Shown here: piece after piece, positions 16,486-24,858 of the stretch
How the letters are laid out: each line of letters starts with the position of its first letter
Numbering within the stretch: position 1 is the first letter of the stretch
Assembly: GCA_004299235.1 (NCBI GenBank)
Contig: SCQL01000031.1
Location: 1-64,000 of the forward strand
From: a bacterium
GTDB taxonomy: Bacteria > Chloroflexota > Dormibacteria > Dormibacterales > Dormibacteraceae
Reading direction: 5' to 3'
Length of the DNA: 64,000 nt
Notes under the pieces: model-generated
Told to the model about the DNA's origin: nothing
The model's database searches: none
The model's input: only the letters and a program-made list of their open reading frames with translations
Made by a program: the position numbers and the translations under genes

Positions 16486-17250
16486 TCAGATCACCAGCTT
16501 GACGACGGCGGCAAGCCCGGCGACGACGATGATCGCCCGGAGGACCTTCGGGTCGAGGCGGCGCGCGGCCACCGCCCCCAGCTGACCGCCCACCACGCTC
16601 GAAACCGCGATCAAGGCGGCGGCGATCCATGCGACGTGGGCGACCAGCACGAACACGATGGCGGCGACGCCGTTGACGAGGACGGCGAGAACGTTCTTCA
16701 CCGCATTGAGCCGCTGCAGGCCGTCGTTGATGAAGATGGCGAGGACGGCGATGAAGATCACGCCCTGGGCGGCGCCGAAATAGCCGCCGTAGACGGCGGT
16801 CAGGAAAACACCGATGCGGAGCGACCAGGAGTGGCTTTCGTGATCCTGGTGCTGCGCCAGGTACTTCGCCAGCCTGGGCTGGACGATCACCAGCACCACG
16901 GCGAACAGGATCAGGACGGGGACGACGCGGTGAAAGACCGTCTGCGGAAGGGCCAGCAGGAGGATCGCCCCGAGCAAGCCGCCACCGACGGCAGGCACCG
17001 CCAGGGAGGTCGCCCGGTGGCGCTGGCCGGCGAGCTCCGGCCGCTGGCCGGTCACACCGCTGAAGGAGCCGAAGACCAGGCCCACGGTATTGCTGATGTT
17101 GGCGACCACTGGCGAATAGCCCACGGCCAGGAGGGTGGGAAAGGTCAGCAGCGAACCTGACCCGACCACGGTGTTCGCCGCGCCCGCGGCCAGGCCCGCG
17201 GCCAGCACCGCGACCACCGCCAGGGGATCCAATCCGAAAACCATCACCAT
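16486..17250 (-). CDS. TauE/SafE-family anion exporter
   Basis: Membrane permease of 254 residues with about eight hydrophobic segments. The N-terminal signature GLAAGAANTVVGSGSLLTFP and the second-half GGYFGAAQGVIFIAVLA place it in the TauE/SafE family, whose members export sulfite, sulfolactate and related anions. ATG at 17250 is preceded by GGAGGT. It converges on the crotonase gene, 21 nt away, and is clearly different from the other TauE gene in this window. The substrate is unknown. Confidence 0.87.
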   Translation of the reverse strand: MVMVFGLDPLAVVAVLAAGLAAGAANTVVGSGSLLTFPTLLAVGYSPVVANISNTVGLVFGSFSGVTGQRPELAGQRHRATSLAVPAVGGGLLGAILLLALPQTVFHRVVPVLILFAVVLVIVQPRLAKYLAQHQDHESHSWSLRIGVFLTAVYGGYFGAAQGVIFIAVLAIFINDGLQRLNAVKNVLAVLVNGVAAIVFVLVAHVAWIAAALIAVSSVVGGQLGAVAARRLDPKVLRAIIVVAGLAAVVKLVI

Positions 17251-17407
17251 CGACCTCCACGGACCGAACGACCGCGCGGAAGCCGTTCGCTACCGTGCGA
17301 GATGGACGCGCGCGAGACTCGGCGATCGAGCGCGACCAATGGTAGGCGTTGCAGGGAAACGCCCCTGGCGACGTTAGACTTGATCAAACGTCCCGCGGAG
17401 GTAGCCA

Positions 17408-17614
17408 ATGTCTTCTCAACGTCCTGCAACGATCTTCGCCACCTTGGTCAACATGCTCGGCGGTTCGCTGACCGCGGACCTTGAGCCGGATGGGCCTGGC
17501 TGCAGCTGCAAGAGCTGCCAGCGGGCGTGGCGCCGGCGCCGTCCGTCGCTTGCCGCCATGGCCCGCCGCGACGTGCGCCTCGGCTTGTTGCGCCACCGCT
17601 CCGTCGGCTCCTGA
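17408..17614 (+). CDS. Possible small Cys-containing protein
   Basis: A 68-codon frame starting with ATG, preceded at good distance by GGAGG (17397-17401) and by an inverted repeat. The product begins with an ordinary-looking segment, has a CSCKSC cluster near the middle and ends Arg-rich. I do not recognise it. The ribosome binding site and cysteines favour a real small protein; the Arg-rich tail and the existence of competing frames on both strands argue for chance. Confidence 0.3.
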   Translation: MSSQRPATIFATLVNMLGGSLTADLEPDGPGCSCKSCQRAWRRRRPSLAAMARRDVRLGLLRHRSVGS

Positions 17615-17700
17615 CGATCGCGTCCCAGAATTCGCGCGCACGAGCACAAACACGACGGGATAGGACCCGCGCGGCAGGCCACCAAGCTCGTCGCACGTGC

Positions 17701-17706
17701 TATAGG
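17701..17706 (+). promoter_or_regulatory. -10-like box (TATAGG) before DUF6457 gene
   Basis: TATAGG ends 7 nt before the ATG at 17714 and no ribosome binding site intervenes, matching the leaderless geometry seen elsewhere in the window. Confidence 0.35.
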
Positions 17707-17713
17707 TGACCCC

Positions 17714-18019
17714 ATGAATGAATTCTTCGAAGATCTGGGCCGGCGCTGGGTGGCGGCGGCCGGGCGCCGTCACGTTCGTATCGACGCGCCGTCGCTCGAG
17801 CCCCGGGTGGCGCTGGAGCTGCTGGAGCTGGCGCGGGTCGCCGCCCACACTCGTGAGCGCCGGTTCGCCCCGCTCTCATGCTTCCTGGCCGGGGTCGCGG
17901 CGGAGCGTCTGCGCGCGGCTGAGCCGGGGCTCGATGACACCGCCGTCGCGGCATTCGTCGAGGAGGTGCGGCGGGAGCTGGAGGCCGAAGCGCCGCCGGC
18001 GGCGCCTAGCGAACGTTGA
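17714..18019 (+). CDS. DUF6457-type small protein
   Basis: A 101-residue acidic helical protein. The pattern LLELARVAAHTRERRFAPLSCFLAGVAAERL resembles the DUF6457 family, which is frequent in actinobacteria and often adjoins or is fused to molybdenum cofactor guanylyltransferase. That association is from family knowledge, not from anything proven here, but the nearby molybdenum-dependent formate dehydrogenase fits it. The 3' end overlaps the convergent mrp gene by 14 nt. Molecular function is unknown. Confidence 0.6.
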   Translation: MNEFFEDLGRRWVAAAGRRHVRIDAPSLEPRVALELLELARVAAHTRERRFAPLSCFLAGVAAERLRAAEPGLDDTAVAAFVEEVRRELEAEAPPAAPSER

Positions 18020-19094
18020 TGACGGGCAGCTGGCGGAAACTCTGAATCGCTACCCGAGCGGCAAGGGCGGAGGCGACCTTACGCAGAGCCTGGGCCCCCT
18101 GGGTTTCGGGACGCGAAGTGACCACCGGGGCGCCGGCGTCCGCCGCCTCGCGAATCGCCTTCTCGAGCGGGATCGCGCCGAGATAGGGGACGCCAAGCCG
18201 CCGGGCCGCCAGCTCGGCCTGTCCGTGATCGAAGATGTGGTGCTCCTCACCGCAGCGGCTGCAGATGAACCAGCTCATGTTCTCGACCAGCCCGAGCGGG
18301 GTCACATTGAGACCGCGGAACATCTGCAGCGCCTTGACGGCGATGCCCAGCGCGGCATCCTGAGGGGTGCATACGACTGCGACCCCGGTCAACGGCACCG
18401 ACTGCGCCAGGGTCAGCGATGCGTCACCCGTTCCAGGCGGTAGGTCGATGACCAGGTAGTCGAGGTCGCCCCAGAGGACGTCGGTCAGCATCTGTTCGAT
18501 CGCGCGCGAGACCATCGGTCCGCGCCAGACCATCGCCTTGTCCGCCCCCGCCAAAAACCCGATCGACATCAGCTCGAGCCCGAAGGCCTCGAGCGGGACG
18601 AGCTTTTGGTCCTGCACCCTCGGCTGGCCGTGAGTTCCCAGCATCCCGGGCACCGATGGCCCATAGATGTCAGCGTCGAGCAGGCCGACGCGGGCCCCCG
18701 ACAGCTGGAGCGAGGCGGCCAGATTGACGGCCACGGTGGATTTGCCGACGCCGCCTTTGCCCGAGCCGACCGCGATCGCATGCTTGACCCCCGGGATCAC
18801 CTGATCGCGCGGCCGGCCGCCGAAGGCGGCGCGCACGTTGGCCGTCATCCTGAGGTCGACCGCGGTCACACCGGGCAGCCCGCTGACGAGGTCCTTGGCC
18901 AGGGCTTGAAAGCGGTCTCTGACGGGGCACGCGGGCGTCGTCAGCTCGAACGTGAAGCTGACCCTGCCGTCGGCGCCGATGGCGAGGTCTTTGATCATTC
19001 CCAGGCTGACGACGTCACGGTGGAGGTCGGGGTCCTGAATCCCCGCCAACGCGGCCAGCACCTGGTCTGAGGTGGGCGGCGCGCTACTGGGCAC
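18006..19094 (-). CDS. mrp: Mrp/ApbC-family Fe-S cluster carrier ATPase
   Basis: P-loop ATPase of 362 residues that delivers Fe-S clusters to target enzymes in the cytosol. The N-terminal MIP18/DUF59 domain (about 8-90, with LAGIQDPDLHRDVVSLGMIKDL) precedes the deviant Walker A GKGGVGKST near residue 117. DADIYGPS, DLPPGTGD and a cluster-binding CSRC motif near residue 270 follow. The GTG start overlaps the nrfD-type gene by 11 nt. As the last gene of the formate dehydrogenase operon it may help load the many clusters of FdhA and FdhB. Confidence 0.92.
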   Translation of the reverse strand: MPSSAPPTSDQVLAALAGIQDPDLHRDVVSLGMIKDLAIGADGRVSFTFELTTPACPVRDRFQALAKDLVSGLPGVTAVDLRMTANVRAAFGGRPRDQVIPGVKHAIAVGSGKGGVGKSTVAVNLAASLQLSGARVGLLDADIYGPSVPGMLGTHGQPRVQDQKLVPLEAFGLELMSIGFLAGADKAMVWRGPMVSRAIEQMLTDVLWGDLDYLVIDLPPGTGDASLTLAQSVPLTGVAVVCTPQDAALGIAVKALQMFRGLNVTPLGLVENMSWFICSRCGEEHHIFDHGQAELAARRLGVPYLGAIPLEKAIREAADAGAPVVTSRPETQGAQALRKVASALAARVAIQSFRQLPVINVR

Positions 19095-20022
19095 TGAAGA
19101 TGACCGCCGCGCGCAACGCCAGCACGCCGAGCAGCACCAGCGCCGAGACGACCCCCGTGTCGGTCAACGCGGGAGCGATCACCGCCGCGCCGCCCGCGGG
19201 TTGCACGTGGGAGCGTCCCCGCGCGCCCGCAAGGGACGCGGCGATCCCAACCAGCGCCAGCACCCACAGAGGCGCCCAGGCCAGGGTCTGGCCCGCACTC
19301 CCGGCCACGGCGACCGTGGCGAAGAAGACGACCAGCAGGATGAGCTCGAGCCCGGAGAAATAACCGTCAGCCACCCGCAGGCGAGCATGGCTGTACGACG
19401 CTTCGGCACGGTATCGCATCAGAAGCGCGATCAGCGCCGCCGATCCGCTCAGGCCTGACGCCAGGAACAGGCCGCCCAGAGCCCAGGTGTCGCTCCAGAC
19501 GGGCTGGTTGCTGACACTCAGGAGGACTCCCGTGTAAGACGCGATGAACAGGCCGGCGATGGCGCCGGCGATGTTGAATGCCCGGCCCAGGACGCCGCCC
19601 AGCGGAGCGACCCTTGCCGCGGAGGACTGGCGGGCTCGCCTGTCCAGGAAGAACGCCTCCACCGCGGAGACGGTGACCAAGGCGCCGAAGACCAACAGGG
19701 CCCAGGCCCCCACCGACATGGGCGACCAGTACTTGAAGTTGAGGCCCTCCTGACCCGGAGTGACGTTGACCAACATATGCCAGAACCGCGACCAGCTCGC
19801 GCCGAGGTCGACGGTCAGGAAGATGGGACAGGGCAGGGTGGCGACGAAGGCGACGTAAAAGCCGATCCGCGCCGCGGCTTCGTCACGGGCGTCGCCGGTA
19901 GCGCGAAATATGGTCGCGAGGGTGTAGGAGCCGCCGGCGAGCCCGGCGAAGAAGAAGTAGAGGAGGATGTACCACTGCCATTGCGGCGCGCGGACGAAAT
20001 GCTCCGCCGCGAGCAGGATCAC
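19084..20022 (-). CDS. NrfD/PsrC-type membrane anchor of formate dehydrogenase
   Basis: Integral membrane subunit, 312 residues, with about eight to nine hydrophobic segments and the early FFFAGLAGGSYTLATIF motif typical of the NrfD/PsrC family. It would pass electrons from the Fe-S subunit to the quinone pool. The GTG start at 20022 overlaps the fdhB stop (GTGA); the open frame upstream is antiphase fdhB sequence. The classical Fdn enzyme uses a cytochrome b anchor (FdnI); here an NrfD-type anchor takes its place and no heme-binding His pattern is evident. Confidence 0.85.
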   Translation of the reverse strand: MILLAAEHFVRAPQWQWYILLYFFFAGLAGGSYTLATIFRATGDARDEAAARIGFYVAFVATLPCPIFLTVDLGASWSRFWHMLVNVTPGQEGLNFKYWSPMSVGAWALLVFGALVTVSAVEAFFLDRRARQSSAARVAPLGGVLGRAFNIAGAIAGLFIASYTGVLLSVSNQPVWSDTWALGGLFLASGLSGSAALIALLMRYRAEASYSHARLRVADGYFSGLELILLVVFFATVAVAGSAGQTLAWAPLWVLALVGIAASLAGARGRSHVQPAGGAAVIAPALTDTGVVSALVLLGVLALRAAVIFSAQ

Positions 20023-20822
20023 TGCTCGCCTCGCCGCCGGAACGCGACCAATCCGGCGATCACGGCGAGCACCGCGGTCACCAGGGCGCCGGCGTAGCCA
20101 CCGACATTGTTGCGGCTGGGCAGGACCGCGTTGTCCGCATTCGGGAGGCCGTAGGCCTCGGGCTTGTCCATGAGCAGGAAGAACGCGTTCAGCCCGCCGT
20201 AAACCTTGTCGTCGCGGCCGTACAGCTGGGCCTGCGACACGCCCTGGGTGTGGAGCGCCACCAGCCGGATGTCGGCGGCTTTCTGCAGGTCGGCCAGAGG
20301 CCCGAACTGAATGGACTGTGTCGGGCAGGCTTTGGCGCACGCCGGCTCCAGCCCGCCCTGCAAGCGGTCGTAGCACATCGTGCATTTGTGGGCGGTGCCC
20401 GTCTTCTGGTTCATGCCGATGACGCTGTAGGGACAGGCGGCGACGCAGTTGCGGCAGCCGTTGCAGACGTCCTGCTGGATGAAGACGGTGTCGAACTCGG
20501 TGCGGATGATGGCGCCGGTCGGACAGACCTCCATGCAGCTCGCGTGCTTGCAGTGCTTGCAGACGTCGGACATCATCAGCCAGGCCGTGCCGTTGCCGGC
20601 ATTCACCGACTGGTCGGGCACGTCATCGAGGAATTTGACGTGACGCCAGTTCTGGGCGTCGAGCTGGCCCGTGTTGTCGAAGCTGTCAGCCAGGAACGCC
20701 GGCTCGTTGCCCTGCAGCGAGTTCCATTCCTTGCATGCCACCTCGCATGCCTTGCACCCGATGCAGATGCTCGTATCGGTGAAGAACCCGTAAGACTGGC
20801 CCGGCTTGATGTCGAGTGCCAT
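20019..20822 (-). CDS. fdhB: Formate dehydrogenase Fe-S (beta) subunit
   Basis: Electron-transfer subunit of 267 residues with four Cys clusters for [4Fe-4S] centres: CIGCKACEVAC, CKHCKHASCMEVC, CNGCRNCVAAC and CTMC followed by CAKAC. A single C-terminal membrane helix ends in RRRGEQ and would anchor the protein with its bulk outside, like FdnH/FdoH. The ATG start is 4 nt after the fdhE stop. It couples FdhA to the NrfD-type quinone-reducing anchor. Confidence 0.93.
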   Translation of the reverse strand: MALDIKPGQSYGFFTDTSICIGCKACEVACKEWNSLQGNEPAFLADSFDNTGQLDAQNWRHVKFLDDVPDQSVNAGNGTAWLMMSDVCKHCKHASCMEVCPTGAIIRTEFDTVFIQQDVCNGCRNCVAACPYSVIGMNQKTGTAHKCTMCYDRLQGGLEPACAKACPTQSIQFGPLADLQKAADIRLVALHTQGVSQAQLYGRDDKVYGGLNAFFLLMDKPEAYGLPNADNAVLPSRNNVGGYAGALVTAVLAVIAGLVAFRRRGEQ

Positions 20823-20825
20823 ACC

Positions 20826-21701
20826 TCAAAACCCCATGAGATTGGGCAAGATCTTCGAGAACCCGCGCTCCCTGGCTACGAGGTCGAGCGGGATGGCGGC
20901 CAGCTCATCGACCAGAGGCACGGCGCTCGGGTCGCTCGCCAGGTCGATGCTGAGCAGGTATTGCCGGCATGTCTCGCAGGCTTCGACACGAATATGCGGG
21001 AAGAGCACCGTCTCTACCGCGGAGCGGCCGTTGGCGGGACCGGCCGGCAGACCGCGCACGATGCTGCCGCGCTCGCCTGAAGTCGTGCCCTCCTCGCTGA
21101 GGATGGGCAGCCGAACGCTCGAGTCCTCGCCGCAGCCGGCGCACGTCATGCGGGCACAACCCCAACTCGAGTGGCAGCGGGCGCAGAGCAGATAGCGGGG
21201 CCCGGTCGCGAGATCCTCCCCGGCGACGGCGAAGTAGCTGAGCTGCGGCGAGCCGCCGCAGTGCGGGCAGTGCCGCGGATCACGCGACCCCGCGCATGCC
21301 GCGCCGGCCTCCGGTCCCAGCGCCTCGAAAACGGGTGTCAGGGATGCCCGGGCGATGTATCGATCGACGACCGACTGCTCCTCGCCGCGGATCCAGGCGC
21401 CGAGAATGTTGACCGGGTGCTCTTGTTCCAGACGTCGCACCAGCGCCCTCCGCAGCCGGTCCGGGCCCGCGGCCAGGCTCACCTCGTGCACGCCCGGCAC
21501 CACGAGCTCGGCCGCGTAGACCGCCAGGTCGTCTGGCGCCGGTGGTGCCGCACTCGCCTCGACGTAAGCCTGCTCCTGGACCGGGAGCAGAGCCCCGTAC
21601 AGGTCCAGCAGCTCGCCCGCAAACGGTTGTCGGCGTCTGAGCTCGGCGGTGCGGCGCCGCCGATCGGTCCACGGCTCGGCGGCGGTGGCCAGGAGCGACA
21701 T
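20826..21701 (-). CDS. fdhE: Formate dehydrogenase accessory protein FdhE
   Basis: Rubredoxin-like chaperone of 291 residues needed for formate dehydrogenase maturation, probably binding the Tat-targeted FdhA before export. The C-terminal half has paired CxxC motifs (CPHC, CARC, CAGC and CETC) that bind iron in the family, and PHCGGSPQLSYF is typical. It overlaps the fdhA stop by 1 nt. Its location between the alpha and beta subunit genes is unlike the usual distal position in enterobacterial fdo operons. Confidence 0.9.
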   Translation of the reverse strand: MSLLATAAEPWTDRRRRTAELRRRQPFAGELLDLYGALLPVQEQAYVEASAAPPAPDDLAVYAAELVVPGVHEVSLAAGPDRLRRALVRRLEQEHPVNILGAWIRGEEQSVVDRYIARASLTPVFEALGPEAGAACAGSRDPRHCPHCGGSPQLSYFAVAGEDLATGPRYLLCARCHSSWGCARMTCAGCGEDSSVRLPILSEEGTTSGERGSIVRGLPAGPANGRSAVETVLFPHIRVEACETCRQYLLSIDLASDPSAVPLVDELAAIPLDLVARERGFSKILPNLMGF

Positions 21702-24700
21702 CAGATCTTCTCCAGGTTGACCAGGAACGCTTTGAACTCCGGAGTGCGAGCGTTGGCGTCACCGACGAAAGGCGTCAGCGCATTGGCCAGCCAGTACCTC
21801 CCGTGGCTGGGGTCGCTGTCGGCGGCGATGCCGACGTAACCCCAGTGAATCGGGATGCCGATCTGGTACACCTTCTGCCCCGCGACCGTCATCGAGCCGA
21901 GCCGCCGGGTGACGAGCGCGAGCACCTCGACCTTGCCACGCTTGGAGGAGACGCGGACGTGATCTCCGCTCTTGATGCCCTTTTCCGCCGCCAGCTCCGA
22001 CGGGATCTCAACGAAAGGTTTCGGCTGCAGCTGCACCAGGTGAGGCACGTGCTGGGTGACGTAGTGCTCGTGCTCGGTCAGCCGGTAGCTGGTGGCGATG
22101 TAAGGGAACTCGGCCGGGGTGCCGAAGCGGTTCGGCCTGCCGGCCGCCTGGTCGTAGAGGAATGCCACCGGCGAAGCCGAATTGGCCGCGTGCAGCGGAT
22201 TCGCGACCGGTGATTCGACCGGCTCGTAGTGCTCCGGCAGCGGCCCGTCGATCATGCCGTTGCTGAACAGGCGGCCGACGCCCTCGCCATTCATGATGAA
22301 AGGCAGCCAGGCTTTGGGATCCGTGGGGCTCATCGTCGGCGGATAGTCGGGCACATCCCCGACCCATTTGCTGCCGTTCCAGGTGATGCCCGGGCGCGCC
22401 GGGTCCCAGGGCTTGCCCTCCAGGTCGGCCGACGCCCGGTTGTACATGACCCGCCGGTTGAGCGGCCAGCTCCACGCCCAGTTGGGGTAAAAACCCAGGC
22501 CCGTCGGGTCGTTGGTCTTCGGTTCCTGGATGCCGCCGCGGCGCTTCATCAGGTTGCCCGAGTCGACATAGCTTCCGGTGTAGATCCAGTCCCCGGTCGT
22601 GGTCGTGCCGTCGGCTTTCAGGTTGGCAAACGTGGTCATCTGCTTTCCGGTGGTGAGATCCTTGCCGTTGATCTCCTTGGCGATCTCGTCCAGCTCCGGC
22701 TTGAGCGGGTCCTTGTAGTCGAAGGTCAGGGCGGTGATCGGGGCCGCGAACCTGCCCCCCTGGTCTTGGTAGAGCTTTTTGACCCGATGGAAGAGATCGC
22801 TGAGGATCCAGTGGTCGTGGCGGGACGAGCCCTGCGGTGGCAGGACCTGGTCCTTCCATTGCGACCAGCGCCCGCTGTTGACGAACGACCCGTCCTTTTC
22901 GATCCAGTGGGTGGTCGGGAGCAGGAACACCTCGGTCCTGACCTGGCTCGGGTCGACGCCAGGCGCGTGCCAGAACTCCGAGCTGGTCGTGGGCAGCGCG
23001 TCCATCACCACCAGCCACTTGAGGTTGGCCAGCGCCTGCCGCACGAGGTTGGAGTCCGGCCCGATGCTCGCGGCCGTCATCCCGGACAGGATCAGGCCCT
23101 CCATCTTGCCCTTGAGAGCCTGGTCGTAGATCGACATCCACGACGAGTTCTGCGCCGGCTTGGGCACGTAGTCGAAGGCAAACTCGCTGGCCTTGGTGGC
23201 CGCGTCGCCGTACCACGCTTTGAGCGTGCTGACCATGAACTTGCGGTAGTTGATGCCGAAGAAGTTCCATGAATGCGGGTCGGATCTCTTGGGTGCGCTC
23301 TGGGCGACGTAGTCGTCGAGGTTTTTCTGGCCCGGTGCGGGAATCTTCAGGTAGCCGGGCAGGATTTCCCACGAGATGGCGTGGTCGGTGTTGCCCTGGA
23401 TGTTGGCGTGCCCGCGCTCGGCGTTCATGCCGCCGCCCGGCCGTCCCATGTTGCCCAGCAGCAGCTGCAGCACGGCGCCGGAGCGAATGAGCTGCCCGCC
23501 GGTCGTGTGGTGGGTCAGCCCGACCGCGTAGACGATCGTCATCACCTTGTCGGGCTTGCCCATCTGGCCGACCAGGCCGGCCACCTTCTCGAACTGGTCG
23601 ACCGGGATGCCGGTGATGCTCGACACCATCGCCGGCGTGTAGCGGGAGTAGTGCGCTTTCATCAGCTGGAAGACGGAGCGCGGGTCCTGCAGGGTCAGGT
23701 CCCGCTTCGCGTAGCCGCTGCCGTCCGTCTCGTAGCTCCAGCTCGCGATGTTGTAGGCGCGCTTGGCCGGGTCGTAGCCCGAGAAGAGGCCGTCCTTGAA
23801 GCCGAACCCGTCTTTGACGATGAATGACGCGTTCGTGTAGTTGCGCACGTACTCGTCGTGGAAGAGGTTGTTCTGCAGAACGTGGTTGATCAGCCCTCCG
23901 AAGTACGCCACGTCCGAGCCGGTGCGGATGCGGAGGTACATGTCCGCCACCGCCGAGGTGCGCGTGAAGCGCGGATCGGCGTGGATGATCCGGGCGCCGC
24001 GATCGAGCTTGGCCCGCATGAACCACTGGAACCCGACCGGGTGGGCTTCAGCGGGGTTGGCGCCGTTGATCAGGATGAGGTCGGTGTTCTTGATGTCGCG
24101 CCAGTGGTTGGTCATCGCTCCCCTTCCGAACGTGGCGGCCAAACTGACCACCGTCGGGCCGTGTCAAACCCTGGCCTGTTGTTCTAGGTGTACCAGTCCC
24201 AGGCCGCGCATCAGCTTGGTGGCGAAATAGCCCTCCTCCGAGCTGAACGCGGCTCCCCCGGCGAAGGCGATGCCCTCGCACCGGTTCACGGTGTTGCCGT
24301 TGCCGTCGGTGGTGACGAACGTGGCGTCCCGCGACGCCTTGATGTTCTGCGCGAGCCGGTCGAGCATGAAATCCCACGAGACGCTCTTCCAGCCGGTCGC
24401 GCCGGCGGCGCGGTACTGAGGCGACTCCACGCGACGAGGTGAAATCGCCAGTTGCATCGCGGTCGCTCCCTTCGGGCAGAGGCGTCCCTCGTTGACCGGG
24501 CTGTCGGGATCGCCCTCGATCTGGAGCAGCTGCACGCTGCCGTCGCTCTGCTGCCGGGTGTAGGCGACCAGCGAGCAGCCGACCGCGCAGTAAGGGCAGA
24601 TGGAGTGCGACTCGCGAGCGCCGGCAATGCGCAGGCTCTGCTTGACCTTGGTCGACTCCGCCAGCGCGACGTCGAAACCGAGACCGGAGGCCACCAGGGC

Positions 24701-24754
24701 TCCGGCACCGGCGACCCCGACCTTGAGGACGTCCCGACGGGTGACGGTCGGCAC
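21701..24754 (-). CDS. fdhA: Formate dehydrogenase alpha subunit, selenoprotein
   Basis: Oxidises formate to CO2 at a molybdenum (or tungsten) bis-MGD centre. It has 1017 residues if the in-frame TGA at 24166-24164 is read as selenocysteine (residue 197). The context VHLEQQARV-U-HGPTV matches the Sec site of FdnG-type enzymes, and family length (about 1015) is met only by read-through. A Tat signal (TRRDVLK, residues 5-11) directs export. CPYCAVGC with a later Cys binds a [4Fe-4S] cluster. The GTG start at 24754 has GGGAGG about 9 nt upstream. Conventional gene calling would split it into 24754-24164 and 24151-21701. A good promoter lies upstream; selenocysteine machinery is not in this window. 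Confidence 0.93.
24134..24166 (-). promoter_or_regulatory. UGA selenocysteine codon and bSECIS-like hairpin
   Basis: Downstream of the TGA (24166-24164), the segment 24152-24134 can fold into a stem of seven to eight pairs (GGTGGTCA with TGGCCGCC, two G-U wobbles). The apical loop contains GU, the feature SelB recognises in bacterial SECIS elements. The loop starts about 19 nt after the TGA, within the range known for fdhF and fdnG. Confidence 0.7.
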
Positions 24755-24793
24755 GAAGCCAATCCTCCCAATCGCGAACGGGAAGCGAATCTG

Positions 24794-24822
24794 AACCTAG
24801 CTCACCGCCACGGCGCTGTCAA
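24794..24822 (-). promoter_or_regulatory. Sigma-70-type promoter of the fdh operon
   Basis: On the minus strand, TTGACA (24822-24817) and TAGGTT (24799-24794) have a 17-nt spacer, followed by about 39 nt of leader and the GGGAGG ribosome binding site. Confidence 0.6.
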
Positions 24823-24858
24823 GCTCGCCTCACCGCGGCCCCGACGCGTCCGTGGATT

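Larger units (their letters stand above)
17251..17713. other. Intergenic region with a possible small gene
   Basis: 463 nt between the divergent TauE and DUF6457 genes. It contains an inverted repeat ACGTT-N11-AACGT (17371-17391), a possible small frame at 17408-17614 with a good ribosome binding site, and a -10-like box at 17701. The part from 17615 to 17700 shows nothing recognisable. Confidence 0.5.

Noticed and set aside
16464-16486. Short GC hairpin between the crotonase and TauE genes as a terminator
   Set aside because: Only four to five consistent pairs and no T-tract; too weak to call.
22229-23272. 347-codon plus-strand frame
   Set aside because: Antisense to fdhA; no motif of its own.
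24151-24166. fdhA as a pseudogene with a nonsense mutation
   Set aside because: The stop is specifically UGA at the known Sec position, both halves are intact and in the same phase, and a bSECIS-like hairpin follows.
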